64,000 bases of DNA from positions 62,001 through 126,000 of the forward strand of contig NZ_QZVQ01000010.1 of NCBI RefSeq assembly GCF_003660445.1. Direction: 5' to 3'. The DNA comes from Croceibacterium ferulae (GTDB lineage Bacteria; Pseudomonadota; Alphaproteobacteria; Sphingomonadales; Sphingomonadaceae). The position numbers and the translations under genes were made by a program. The notes beneath the pieces were generated by a model. The model saw nothing but the letters and a program-made list of their open reading frames with translations. It made no database searches and was not told the origin of the DNA. This document shows, in pieces, positions 31,239-40,311 of this stretch (the first letter of the stretch is position 1; every line of letters begins with the position of its first letter).

Positions 31239-32645
31239 ATGAGTTTCAAAGGGCTGAAGCCCATTTCTTACGGTGGTCGTGAGGTCTGGCCGTTGATCGA
31301 AGGCGGCAAGGGCGTGTCGGCCAGCAATCACACCAGCTCCGGCGCATGGGCGGCTGCTGGCGGGATCGGCACGGTCAGCGCGGTGAATGCCGACAGCTAT
31401 GATCCGGAAGGCAAGATCGTGCCGCAGGTCTATTGGCAGAAGACGCGCCTGGAACGACACGAGCAGCTGATCCAGTACGCCATCGATGGCGCGGTGGAGC
31501 AGGTGCAGCGCGCCCACGAGATTGCCGGTGGGCAGGGCGCGATCAACATCAACGTGTTGTGGGAAATGGGCGGCGCGCAGCCCATCCTCGAAGGCGTGCT
31601 GGAACGCACTCGTGGCCTGGTGGCCGGCGTCACCTGTGGGGCGGGCATGCCGTACCGATTGTCGGAGATCGCCGCCCGCTACAACGTCAACTACCTGCCC
31701 ATCATCAGCTCCGCCCGGGCGTTCCGCGCCTTGTGGAAGCGGGCCTACCACAAATATGGCGCGCTGCTGGGCGCCGTGGTGTACGAGGATCCGTGGCTCG
31801 CCGGCGGGCATAACGGCCTGTCGAACGCGGAAGATCCGCTGAAGCCGGAAGATCCGTACCCCCGGGTCAAGGCCGTGCGCGACACCATGCGGGCTGAAGG
31901 CATCTCGGACGACGTGCCGATCATCATGGCCGGCGGCGTGTGGTTCCTGCGCGAATGGGATCACTGGATCGACAATCCGGAACTCGGCTCCATCGCTTTC
32001 CAGTACGGCACTCGCCCACTGCTCACGCATGAGAGCCCGATCCCGCAGGGCTGGAAGGACGCCTTGCGCGATCTGGAGCCCGGCGACGTGCTGCTGCACC
32101 GTTTCAGCCCGACGGGCTTCTACAGCTCGGCCGTGGTCAATCCGTTCCTGAAGAGCCTGGTGGCCCGGTCGGAGCGGCAGATCCCCTGGTCGCGCGTGGC
32201 AGCAGGTGATCACACGGTGCAACTGGATGTGGGCGTCAAGGGCAAGAATTTCTGGGTCACCCCCGGGGATCGGGAGCGGGCACGGCAATGGGTGGCGGCG
32301 GGTTACACCGAAGGGCTGAAGACGCCGGACGACACGCTGATCTTCGTCGATGCGGCGGAGCGCGCGATGATCCGCAAGGACCAGGCGGATTGCATGGGCT
32401 GTCTGTCGCATTGCGGTTTTTCTTCGTGGAAGGACCACGACGATTACACCACCGGGCGTCTGGCCGATCCGCGCAGCTTCTGCATCCAGAAGACCTTACA
32501 GGACATCGCCCATGGGGCGCCGACGGACGATAACCTGATGTTCGCCGGCCATGCGGCCTACCGGTTCAAACAGGATCCGTTCTATTCCAACAACTTCACA
32601 CCCACAGTGAAGCAGCTCGTTGATCGCATTCTGACGGGCGATTGA
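31239..32645 (+). CDS. Nitronate-monooxygenase-like flavoprotein with extra C-terminal cysteine domain
   Basis: A 468-residue TIM-barrel flavoprotein of the NMO/2-nitropropane dioxygenase group: GIGTVSAVNADSY near the start, GVTCGAGMPYRL, NYLPIISSARAFRALW, and IIMAGGVWFLREWDHW for phosphate binding. It is about 100 residues longer than common NMOs. The extra C-terminal part carries Cys385, Cys388 and Cys392 (DCMGCLSHCGFSSW) plus another Cys further on, which could bind a metal or an Fe-S cluster. It follows the lipoprotein-like methyltransferase by 19 bp, probably in one unit. The true substrate is unknown. Confidence 0.82.
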   Translation: MSFKGLKPISYGGREVWPLIEGGKGVSASNHTSSGAWAAAGGIGTVSAVNADSYDPEGKIVPQVYWQKTRLERHEQLIQYAIDGAVEQVQRAHEIAGGQGAININVLWEMGGAQPILEGVLERTRGLVAGVTCGAGMPYRLSEIAARYNVNYLPIISSARAFRALWKRAYHKYGALLGAVVYEDPWLAGGHNGLSNAEDPLKPEDPYPRVKAVRDTMRAEGISDDVPIIMAGGVWFLREWDHWIDNPELGSIAFQYGTRPLLTHESPIPQGWKDALRDLEPGDVLLHRFSPTGFYSSAVVNPFLKSLVARSERQIPWSRVAAGDHTVQLDVGVKGKNFWVTPGDRERARQWVAAGYTEGLKTPDDTLIFVDAAERAMIRKDQADCMGCLSHCGFSSWKDHDDYTTGRLADPRSFCIQKTLQDIAHGAPTDDNLMFAGHAAYRFKQDPFYSNNFTPTVKQLVDRILTGD

Positions 32646-32667
32646 CTGGAAACAAAATAGATCGCTA

Positions 32668-32696
32668 TTGATTTTTGTGAAAGTGCGTAAGTAGAG
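32668..32696 (+). promoter_or_regulatory. Possible promoter before the Crp/Fnr gene
   Basis: The AT-rich stretch after the oxidoreductase stop contains TTGATT, 17 nt, GTAGAG, resembling alphaproteobacterial sigma-70 promoters with a weak -10. It lies about 90 bp before the regulator start. This is a low-confidence reading. Confidence 0.25.
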
Positions 32697-32785
32697 CGTC
32701 TGGCAGCGGACAGTGCATCCGCAGAGCTTTTTGGTACGTATGTAGGTTCGAGGAAGCCAGTGGAGAAAGGTCCAGGAAGGATGTC

Positions 32786-33565
32786 ATGAACTATTCCGCG
32801 CCATTTTCCATGCCGCGTACCGCACGCGAGGAACTGTTGAGAAACCCGTTCATGTCGAACCTGTTGCTCAGGCGTCTGAGCGCAGCCGACAGGGCCGTAT
32901 TGGAGCCACATTGCATCCGTTTCGACCTGCTGCGGAACCAGCGGCTTGCCGGACCGGGCGAGCCGTTGCCCATGTTCCTGTTTCCGGAAGGTGGCATACT
33001 GGCCACGATGTCGACCGACGGGATGCGCACCGAAGTCGGGCTGATCGGCCGTGAGGGAATGGTCGGGATCGGCACCATCCTGGGCGGCTCGGCGGAAATG
33101 TTCGAGACGTTCGTGCAGGTGGATGGTGCGGCCGTTATCGCCATCCCTGCGGATGTGCTGATCGATCGGGTCGCGGAATCGCCGGAGCTGCGTCAGCTCC
33201 TCTCGCATTACCTCCTGTATGCCATGCTGCAGCTCTCCTTTTCTATCGTGTCGCGGTCCAACCAGATGATGGAGGCGCGCCTCGCCCGCTGGCTGCTGAT
33301 GTGTCATGACCGGATGCCGGGCGACGAGATCCCGGTCACGCACGAGTTCCTGGCCACCATGATCTCCGCGCAGCGCAGTGGTGTCACCGTGACATTGCAC
33401 CTGCTGGAAGGCGAAGGCCTGATCCGCGCCAATCGCGGCCGGATCACCATCCGCGACCGTGCCGGTCTGGAGACGCTGTCCGGCTGCACCTATGGCAAGC
33501 CGGAGGCTACTTACCGTGAGCTGCTTGGCGAGTTCGGCAAGACTCACGGGTCGGGCGTTTACTAG
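32786..33565 (+). CDS. Crp/Fnr-family transcription regulator
   Basis: A 259-residue regulator. The N-terminal cyclic-nucleotide-binding-like beta roll (about 30-140, including LFPEGGILATMSTDGMRTEV and GLIGREGMVGIG) lacks the Fnr cysteine cluster. The C-terminal winged helix has VTHEFLATMISAQRSGVTVT as recognition region, then LEGEGLIRANRGRITIRD. The effector is not deducible. The group is common in alphaproteobacteria, where members respond to light, redox or starvation. It is monocistronic, 140 bp after the previous gene. Confidence 0.88.
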   Translation: MNYSAPFSMPRTAREELLRNPFMSNLLLRRLSAADRAVLEPHCIRFDLLRNQRLAGPGEPLPMFLFPEGGILATMSTDGMRTEVGLIGREGMVGIGTILGGSAEMFETFVQVDGAAVIAIPADVLIDRVAESPELRQLLSHYLLYAMLQLSFSIVSRSNQMMEARLARWLLMCHDRMPGDEIPVTHEFLATMISAQRSGVTVTLHLLEGEGLIRANRGRITIRDRAGLETLSGCTYGKPEATYRELLGEFGKTHGSGVY

Positions 33566-33586
33566 ACGCCCGACTGTCTGGAACGC

Positions 33587-34105
33587 GTGCTGTGTTGCTT
33601 TGTCAGTGGCACTGCCTCTATCGCGGGCAGCGTGCGAACCTCTTTTCTTCTTGCCGGCCTGTGGCTGATAATCTGCGCAACTCCCGTTCCCGCCGCCGCG
33701 CAGGAGCGGGCCGTGCCCTACTGGGCCAGTCTGCGGGAGGACGAGGTCTATATGCGCGTCGGCCCCAGCGTCGATTTCCCGATCGAGTGGATCTATCGCC
33801 GGGCAGGTCTGCCGCTGAAGGTGGTGCGGCTGAACGAAGGCTGGCGCCTGGTTGAGGATCCCGACGGCGCCCGCGGGTGGATCGCTGCACGATTGCTGGA
33901 TCCCGACCGCACCGCGATGGTGACGGGGGAGGGCGAGACCGCAATGCGCGCAGAACCCGATACGGCCGCGGCACTGCGCTGGCGGGTGCAGGCCGGCGTG
34001 GTCGGCCGATTGGGCCAGTGCGATGGCGGGTGGTGCCGGTTCGTCGTCGGCCGGCGGAGCGGCTGGGTGGCGCGGGATCGCCTGTGGGGCGCAGGGCCGC
34101 CGTGA
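33587..34105 (+). CDS. Secreted SH3-domain protein
   Basis: A protein of 156-172 residues with a signal peptide (LLAGLWLIICATPVPAAAQE) and two bacterial SH3-like units (VYMRVGPSVDFPIEWIY...GWRLVEDPDGARGWIAARLL and TAMRAEPDTAAALRW...GQCDGGWCRF...GWVARDRLWG), expected to bind cell-wall peptides in the periplasm. There is no ATG start: GTG at 33587 or GTG at 33635 are possible, the latter giving a more standard signal peptide (MRTSFLLAG). It is convergent with gmhA, 10 bp apart. Confidence 0.82.
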   Translation: MLCCFVSGTASIAGSVRTSFLLAGLWLIICATPVPAAAQERAVPYWASLREDEVYMRVGPSVDFPIEWIYRRAGLPLKVVRLNEGWRLVEDPDGARGWIAARLLDPDRTAMVTGEGETAMRAEPDTAAALRWRVQAGVVGRLGQCDGGWCRFVVGRRSGWVARDRLWGAGPP

Positions 34106-34115
34106 GATGACGGGC

Positions 34116-34685
34116 TCAGCCGTCGCAGCCCAGTGCCTGCTCTACCATGCCGATCAGGCTGTGCCCGATCAGGATGTGCGCTTCCTGCACGCGTGCGGTG
34201 ACGCTGCTTTCGACAATGATGGCGATGTCGCTCAGCGGAAGCATGGCCCCACCATCGCGGCCAAGCAGGCCAATCGTGACGATGCCCCGGCTGCGCGCCG
34301 CCGCAAAGGCAGCGATCACATTGGCCGAGTTGCCGGAGGTGGAGATGCCCAGCAGGCAATCGCCGGCCCGGCCGAGTGCCTCGACCTGCCGTGCGAAGAT
34401 CCGTTCGAACCCGTAATCATTCCCGATGCAGCTGAGCGCGGAACTGTCGGTGGTCAGCGCCAGGCCGGCCAGCGGTGCCCGGTCCGCCACGAAGCGGCCG
34501 GTCAGTTCGGCCGCGAGATGCTGGCTGTCCGCCGCGGAGCCACCATTGCCGCAGAACATCACCTTCGCACCCGTCCGCAGGCTGAGCGCCATGGCCGCCC
34601 CGGCGCTGGTGATCGCGCCGTCGAGCCGCTCCAGCGTGGCAAACACTGTGCGATGCTCGGCCAAGTTGGCAAGGAAGGGCGACAT
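34116..34685 (-). CDS. gmhA: Phosphoheptose isomerase (SIS domain)
   Basis: A 189-residue SIS-domain isomerase that turns sedoheptulose 7-phosphate into D-glycero-manno-heptose 7-phosphate, the first step to ADP-heptose for lipopolysaccharide core. Key parts: VMFCGNGGSAADSQHLAAELTGRF, SCIGNDYGFERIFARQVEALG, LLGISTSGNSANVIAAF and the C-terminal VQEAHILIGHSLIG with the metal and substrate His. I chose the ATG at 34685 from family length. Its start codon overlaps the start codon of the divergent rfaE2 gene, and it has no clear ribosome site. An ATG at 34727 is possible but gives an unusual lead. Confidence 0.92.
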   Translation of the reverse strand: MSPFLANLAEHRTVFATLERLDGAITSAGAAMALSLRTGAKVMFCGNGGSAADSQHLAAELTGRFVADRAPLAGLALTTDSSALSCIGNDYGFERIFARQVEALGRAGDCLLGISTSGNSANVIAAFAAARSRGIVTIGLLGRDGGAMLPLSDIAIIVESSVTARVQEAHILIGHSLIGMVEQALGCDG

Positions 34686-35172
34686 GACAGCCGTCGATAG
34701 TGAGCAAACCTTGTTTGACAAGATCATACCAGCGGACGCGGTGGCGGGCGTGCAGCTGCCGCGACCGCTGGTGTTCACGAATGGCGTGTTCGACATCCTG
34801 CATCGGGGTCACGTCAGCTACCTCGCTGCCGCGCGGCATCTGGGCGCTGCGCTGATGGTGGGGGTGAACACCGACGCCTCGGTGCGCCGGCTGGGGAAAG
34901 GGGCAGGGCGCCCGGTCAATGTGCAGGAGGATCGCCTGCTGGTGCTGGCAGCGCTGACCTCCACTACCGCCGTCACGCTGTTCGAGGAGGATACTCCGCT
35001 GGCGCTGATCGCCGCGCTGCGGCCCGACATCTATGTGAAGGGTGGTGACTACGCCATCGAAACGCTGGCGGAAACCGCGCTGGTGCGCAGCTGGGGTGGC
35101 ACGGCGATGGCGTTGCCCTTCGTGCCCGGACAGTCCACCAGCGCCATCCTGCGCCGGTTGGGAATGGAATGA
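34684..35172 (+). CDS. rfaE2: D-glycero-beta-D-manno-heptose 1-phosphate adenylyltransferase
   Basis: A 162-residue nucleotidyltransferase equal to the C-terminal half of HldE/RfaE. FTNGVFDILHRGHVSYL is the cytidylyltransferase-fold HxGH-type site, VNTDASVRRLGKG and DIYVKGGDYAIETL complete it, and PGQSTSAIL is near the end. It makes ADP-heptose. The separate kinase half (rfaE1) is not here. AAGGAAGGG lies about 5 bases before the ATG. It is head-to-head with gmhA with no intergenic space and overlaps gmhB by ATGA. Confidence 0.93.
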   Translation: MTAVDSEQTLFDKIIPADAVAGVQLPRPLVFTNGVFDILHRGHVSYLAAARHLGAALMVGVNTDASVRRLGKGAGRPVNVQEDRLLVLAALTSTTAVTLFEEDTPLALIAALRPDIYVKGGDYAIETLAETALVRSWGGTAMALPFVPGQSTSAILRRLGME

Positions 35173-35678
35173 GGGCCGCAGCCTTTCTGGACCGCGACGG
35201 CGTCCTGATGGAGGATCGCGGCTATGTCGCCCGGGCGCAGGATGTCTGCCTGCTGCCTGGCACGGGCGCGGCACTGCGCCAGCTGGTGCGCGCCGGCTAT
35301 CTGCTGATCGTGGTGACAAACCAGTCGGGGATCGGCCGCGGCCTGTTTGACGAGCAAGCGTTGCAGGACGTGCATCGGCGGCTCACCGTTCTGCTGGCGG
35401 CCGAAGATGTGCTGCTCGATGCGATCTACCATTGTCCACATGCGCCGGCAGCCGGGTGTGCCTGCCGCAAGCCGCTGCCCGGCCTGCTGGATGAGGCGGC
35501 GAGTCGCTTTCCGGTCAACCGGGAGCGGTCGTTCATGGTGGGGGACAAGCCCAGTGACGTTGCCGCGGGCCAGGCGGCGGGCCTGGGCAGGACCTATCTG
35601 ATCGGTTCGCCCGGGCTGCCGGACCTGCTCAGCTGTGTCGCGAAGCAATTGGCGCTGATGCGTGTGTCCGGGAGCTGA
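35169..35678 (+). CDS. gmhB: D-glycero-D-manno-heptose 1,7-bisphosphate phosphatase (HAD family)
   Basis: A 169-residue HAD phosphatase. Nucleophile motif AFLDRDGVL, second motif VVTNQSGIGRG, zinc site CPHAPAAGCACRKP and motif IV FMVGDKPSDVAAG are intact, matching GmhB/HisB-N. It removes the 7-phosphate from heptose 1,7-bisphosphate. Its ATG overlaps the rfaE2 stop (ATGA, 35169-35172), so the two are co-translated and with gmhA complete three of the ADP-heptose steps. Confidence 0.92.
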   Translation: MRAAAFLDRDGVLMEDRGYVARAQDVCLLPGTGAALRQLVRAGYLLIVVTNQSGIGRGLFDEQALQDVHRRLTVLLAAEDVLLDAIYHCPHAPAAGCACRKPLPGLLDEAASRFPVNRERSFMVGDKPSDVAAGQAAGLGRTYLIGSPGLPDLLSCVAKQLALMRVSGS

Positions 35679-35854
35679 GCCCATAGCTTGTCCGACAGGC
35701 GAGGCACGATGCGGCGCGCTGTTCAAGCTTGTATCCGGATAGCTGTCAGTGGCTGGTGGCCTCCAGACCATGTCCTGCTAGATGGTGTCGCAGAGCGTCC
35801 CGGCGGCCACTGGAGTTCCGGGCGATGCAGTGAAGCGTGTTGTGGAGTCTACGC

Positions 35855-37327
35855 TTGAGGAACGAACAGGAACAATCCCGGATCGAGCACGAGATCGCGC
35901 GCCGGGACAAGGGCACCGATCCATTCTCGGCAGCGGTCCGCGCGACCCGCATGCCCATGCTGATCACCGACCCGAACCAGCCCGACAATCCGATCGTGTT
36001 CGCCAATGCGGCGTTCAGCAAGCTGACCGGCTTCGGCCATGAGGAGATACTGGGACGCAACTGCCGCTTCCTTCAGGGTCCCGACACCGATCAGGACAGC
36101 GTGGCGCAACTGCGGGGTGCGATTGCTGCCCGCGAGTCGATCGAGCTGGATCTGCTGAACTATCGCAAGGATGGCAGCACGTTCTGGAACCGGCTGCTCG
36201 TTTCTCCGGTGTTCGACGAGGAGGGGCAGGTCACCTACTTCTTCGCTTCCCAGTTCGACGTGACGGTCGAACGCGAGCGGCTGGCCCGCTTGGAACGCGA
36301 TCGTGCCGATCTGCAGGCAGAGGTCGGGCAGCGCATGTCTGACCTGGCGCAGGCGGAGCACCGTTTGCAATTCGCACTCGAGGCGGCGCATCTCGGCTCC
36401 TGGAGTCTCGACCTCGCGACGGAGCGGATGACCGTGACGGACGGTTGCAAGATCAATTTTGGCCGGTCGGTGTCCGAGCCGCTTACCTATGCCGACATCA
36501 AGGCGGCCGTTCACCCCGACGACCGGGCACGCCGCGACGAGGCGTTGCGAGCGGCGTTGGAGGAAACGGACGATTATCGGGTCGAGTACCGGATTCACAC
36601 CCCTGTAGGCGACGAGCGCTGGTTGGCTGTCAGGGGCCAAGTCTTCCGCCGCGCGGACGGCACTCCGCTCGAACTGGTGGGCGTGTCGCAGGACATTACG
36701 GATCGCAAGCGGGCGGAGGAGCATCGCGCGCTTCTGGCGAACGAGCTGAGCCACCGCGTCAAGAACATGCTGGCAACGCTGCAGGCGATCGTCAGCCAGA
36801 CCTTGCGCAATGCCGGCACGCTTGATGAAGCGAACACGACGCTGGCGGCCCGGATCCAGTCGATGGACGCCGCGAATGACCTGCTGGTCAACGAACGATG
36901 GGAAAGCGCTGCCCTCCGGGATCTGATCGGACGCGCGCTTGCCCCGTTCCGGTCGAAGGACGAAGAACGCATCAGGTTCGATGGTCCGGATGTCCGGGTG
37001 CCGCCGCGGCTCGCCGTCGGGCTGGCGCTGGCGTTGCACGAACTCGCGACCAACGCCGCCAAATACGGTTCATTGTCGACGTCCGACGGGCATGTCGAGA
37101 TCAGCTGGCGGATCGCCGACGGACACAAGCCGGATCGGCTTCACTTCCGCTGGGAGGAGATCGGCGGCCCGCCCGTGACCGCGCCGACCCGCCTGGGCTT
37201 CGGTTCCAAGCTGATCGAGCGGGTGTTGGCGAGCGAGATCGACGGAACGGTGGAGCTGGACTACCGGCCGACCGGCGTGGTCTTTACCGCCGCCGCTTTA
37301 CTGCCCGAACCGGCCGAGGCCGGCTGA
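35855..37327 (+). CDS. LOV-PAS HWE-type histidine kinase (blue-light sensor)
   Basis: A 490-residue soluble kinase. The LOV domain (about 25-138) has the diagnostic GRNCRFLQGPDTDQ with photoactive Cys70 and the FMN-binding NYRKDGSTFWNRL and FFASQFDVT. A second PAS (about 170-285) is followed by the HWE phosphoacceptor helix LSHRVKNMLATLQ (His300), then HELATNAAKYGSLS (N box) and GFGSKLIERVL (G box). Blue light should form a Cys-FMN adduct and change kinase activity. No response regulator is adjacent. The start is non-ATG: TTG at 35855 has GGAG 8 bases upstream; GTG at 35837 lacks a ribosome site. Proteins of this layout occur in Erythrobacter and relatives. Confidence 0.9.
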   Translation: MRNEQEQSRIEHEIARRDKGTDPFSAAVRATRMPMLITDPNQPDNPIVFANAAFSKLTGFGHEEILGRNCRFLQGPDTDQDSVAQLRGAIAARESIELDLLNYRKDGSTFWNRLLVSPVFDEEGQVTYFFASQFDVTVERERLARLERDRADLQAEVGQRMSDLAQAEHRLQFALEAAHLGSWSLDLATERMTVTDGCKINFGRSVSEPLTYADIKAAVHPDDRARRDEALRAALEETDDYRVEYRIHTPVGDERWLAVRGQVFRRADGTPLELVGVSQDITDRKRAEEHRALLANELSHRVKNMLATLQAIVSQTLRNAGTLDEANTTLAARIQSMDAANDLLVNERWESAALRDLIGRALAPFRSKDEERIRFDGPDVRVPPRLAVGLALALHELATNAAKYGSLSTSDGHVEISWRIADGHKPDRLHFRWEEIGGPPVTAPTRLGFGSKLIERVLASEIDGTVELDYRPTGVVFTAAALLPEPAEAG

Positions 37328-37500
37328 CTCGCCGGCGCCGCAGGCCGGAGCGGCGGTTCACGAGCAGTCGGTACTGATACAAGACAGGCTTCTGCAACAA
37401 AAGCTTCACGGGCTTGAAGATCATCCCTCGCGGCAAGCGGGCTGGCTTGTTCTAGATCGGCGGCGTTCCAAGAATTGTATTATCAAGAGGTTGCTCCGCC

Positions 37501-39924
37501 GTGCGCTCTTTCCACCTGCTGCTCACCTCGTCATTGCTGACGGCCAGTCTTTCGACGGGCGCCTTCGCCCAGGCAATCGAGGCGGACTCGTCGTCCTCGA
37601 TCGAGATGGCGGATGAGATCGTGGTGACGGGCACGCGCACGCCCGGCCGCTCTCGGCTGGAGACGGCCTCCCCGGTCGATGTACTGTCCAACGAGGCATT
37701 GCGGGCGCAGGGGACAAGCGAGCTGGGGCAGGCACTGGCGAACGTGGCGCCGTCCATCGTCTTCCCGCGCTCCGCCGCGGTGGATGGCACGGATACCGTG
37801 CGCCCCGCTACCTTACGCGGCCTCTCGCCGGATCAGACCCTGGTGCTGGTCAATGGTATCCGCGGGCACAGCTCTGCGCTGCTGAACACCAACGGCTCCG
37901 TCGGGCGGGGATCGGCCGCCTTTGACCTCAACACCATCCCGACGGTCGCGCTGGACCGGGTGGAAGTGCTGCGTGACGGGGCTTCGGCCCAATATGGCTC
38001 AGACGCGATCGCCGGCGTGATCAACCTGCGCCTGCGCGAGGCGAGCGAGGGCGGCGGTGGCACCATCAGTTACGGCCAATATGCCACCAGCGTGGAGCCG
38101 GCACGCAGCGAGTACAATCGGTATGACGGCAAGACCGTGAACGTGTCTGTCTGGCAGGGCATGCGGCTGGCCAGTGATGGCTTCCTGACATTGTCGGCCG
38201 ATTACCTGGATCGCGGTTTCACCAGTCGTGGCGACCTGGACCGGCGTGTGGACCCGGCGCGCATCACCTCCCGTTTTGGCGACCCCGAGGTCGAGCAGTA
38301 CAGCCTGTTCGGCAATTTCGGCGCGCCGTTCGCGGGCGACTGGGACGTGTATGGCTTTGCCGGCTACCAATATCGCGACAGCACGGGCGCCGCTTTCCCG
38401 CGTCTGGCCAACAATGCCAACAATGTCGCCTCGATCTATCCGGACGGATTCCGGCCGATGATCAACGTCCGTTCGGACGACATCAATTCTGCACTGGGGC
38501 TGCGCGGACCCGTCGGCGAGTGGGACGTGGACCTCAGCGTCTCCTGGGGTCGCAACCAGCTGCGGTTCCGTACGCTGGATTCGCTGAACTCCACCTATGG
38601 CGCGGCTTCGCCGACGGACTTCAACGACGGCAAGCTGGCTTACGATCAGCTGGTCGCCGGCGCGGATGCAAGCCGCCAGTATGATCTGGGCGGCAGCGAC
38701 ACATTGAACGTCGCCGCCGGTGTCGAATACCGGCGCGAGACCTTTGCGATCAGCCAGGGACAGGTGGAGTCCTATGCCCGTGGACCGCTGGGCGGCAACA
38801 CCGCGCTGGGCAGCGGTGCACAAGGTTTTCAGGGATTCTCGCCCGCCAACGCCGTTGATGTCTCGCGCGACAATGTCAGCGCCTATGTGGATCTGGAGGC
38901 GCAGCTCGGCCGGTTGCTGATCGGCGTCGCGGCGCGGGGGGAAAGCTATTCCGATTTCGGCGAGACGGCGACGGGCAAGCTGTCTGCCCGATATGACCTG
39001 GCGGACAGCTTTGCACTGCGCGGCACCATCTCCACCGGCTTCCGCGCGCCATCGCTGCAGCAATCCTTTTACACGCTGACGCAGCCGCAGGTGGCGGCCG
39101 CGCCGGGGGGCGGGGTGACCATCGTGGACACCGGAACCTTCCCCGCCACCAGCCCCGTCGCCGTCGCGTTGGGCGGCCAGCCCCTGGACCCGGAGAAGTC
39201 GTTCAACCTGTCGGCGGGTGCGGTTTACCGGTCGGGCGGGTTCAACCTCAGCGTGGACGCCTACCAGATCAAGGTACGCGACCAGCTGGCGCTGTCCGAC
39301 AATCTCGGCACCGGAGTGAACGCCACGCCGGAGATCACCGCTCTGCTGGCGCCGTTCAGCGTGTCGGCCGCGCGCTTCTTCGTCAACGGCATCCGCTCGA
39401 CCACCCGGGGCATCGACGTTGTCGCCAATTACCGCTTACCGACCGACACCGCCGGCCGGTTCGACCTCACATTGGCCGGCAATGTCAACGAAGTCGACCT
39501 GACGGAAGTGCCGACCGGCACCGGCACGATCACGGTGCCGGCCCTGTTCGGCCAGCAGCGCATCGTCGGGCTGGAGCGCGGCACGCCGCGGGTCAAGGTC
39601 ACCGGTCAGACGAACTGGGAACTGGATGGGTTCGGGGCGCTGCTGCGCGCGACCTATTACGGCAGCGTCACGCAGCCGGCGTCGACACCGGCAAACTATG
39701 CCGAGACCGGCAAGCACGTGATCGTCGATCTCGAGGCCCGCGCTCCGCTGTTCGAACAGGCGACGCTGGCTGTTGGTGCGAACAACCTGTTCGACGTCTA
39801 TCCGGATTTCGTCCCGGAGACCAACGCGGTCAACTACAACAATGGCGGCACGGCGTTCCCCTATTACTCGCCGTTCGGCTTCAATGGCCGGTTCCTTTAT
39901 GCACGGATCAATCTCGATTGGTGA
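37501..39924 (+). CDS. TonB-dependent outer-membrane receptor
   Basis: An 807-residue receptor starting at GTG. A signal peptide spans about 1-23 (LLTASLSTGAFAQA); a TonB-box-like stretch DEIVVTGTR follows. The plug domain has VDVLSNEALRAQG and LDRVEVLRDGASAQYGSDAIAGVINLRL; the rest is a 22-strand barrel ending in Trp (LYARINLDW). The substrate cannot be told. An inverted repeat CTTCA-N6-TGAAG sits at 37404-37419 in the upstream gap. No transport partner is adjacent, though the PepSY gene elsewhere in the window fits iron uptake. Confidence 0.93.
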   Translation: MRSFHLLLTSSLLTASLSTGAFAQAIEADSSSSIEMADEIVVTGTRTPGRSRLETASPVDVLSNEALRAQGTSELGQALANVAPSIVFPRSAAVDGTDTVRPATLRGLSPDQTLVLVNGIRGHSSALLNTNGSVGRGSAAFDLNTIPTVALDRVEVLRDGASAQYGSDAIAGVINLRLREASEGGGGTISYGQYATSVEPARSEYNRYDGKTVNVSVWQGMRLASDGFLTLSADYLDRGFTSRGDLDRRVDPARITSRFGDPEVEQYSLFGNFGAPFAGDWDVYGFAGYQYRDSTGAAFPRLANNANNVASIYPDGFRPMINVRSDDINSALGLRGPVGEWDVDLSVSWGRNQLRFRTLDSLNSTYGAASPTDFNDGKLAYDQLVAGADASRQYDLGGSDTLNVAAGVEYRRETFAISQGQVESYARGPLGGNTALGSGAQGFQGFSPANAVDVSRDNVSAYVDLEAQLGRLLIGVAARGESYSDFGETATGKLSARYDLADSFALRGTISTGFRAPSLQQSFYTLTQPQVAAAPGGGVTIVDTGTFPATSPVAVALGGQPLDPEKSFNLSAGAVYRSGGFNLSVDAYQIKVRDQLALSDNLGTGVNATPEITALLAPFSVSAARFFVNGIRSTTRGIDVVANYRLPTDTAGRFDLTLAGNVNEVDLTEVPTGTGTITVPALFGQQRIVGLERGTPRVKVTGQTNWELDGFGALLRATYYGSVTQPASTPANYAETGKHVIVDLEARAPLFEQATLAVGANNLFDVYPDFVPETNAVNYNNGGTAFPYYSPFGFNGRFLYARINLDW

Positions 39925-40311
39925 AGCGGGGAGCGCCCAGGCGAGCCGGTAAAGAACGTGCCGGCCGCCGCACGCTCAACGTACGAATCGTTGCCCGTAA
40001 GCTCGATCGTCACAGGGGATCTTCGAGAAGGCTGGCGGCGGGACAGCTCGTTGTGCCGTCCCGAGGACTGCTCCCCTGGCGTCTTGATACAAAAGTGGTC
40101 GAGCAGGGTCGCGAGAACGATCCGCGCAAAGTTGTACGGCGGAGGGATGACGTCTGCGAAACCGACCCTTCGGCTGACGAGGATGTCAGGAGCGGTTAGC
40201 GTCATGAGCACGCTGGCTTGTGTGACAACCGCCAGCCGACAGATCGCGACTATCCCCAGATGCAGGGGAAGGGCGAGACTGTGCAGTCCATCGCGGATCA
40301 GACGCGATAAT
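39925..40311. other. 387-bp region without a gene
   Basis: Between the receptor gene and tRNA-Pro I find no convincing reading frame or RNA. The only clear structure is a hairpin at 40290-40308 (ATCGCG-7 nt-CGCGAT) just downstream of tRNA-Pro on the minus strand, which could end that transcript although no T-run follows. Confidence 0.5.
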
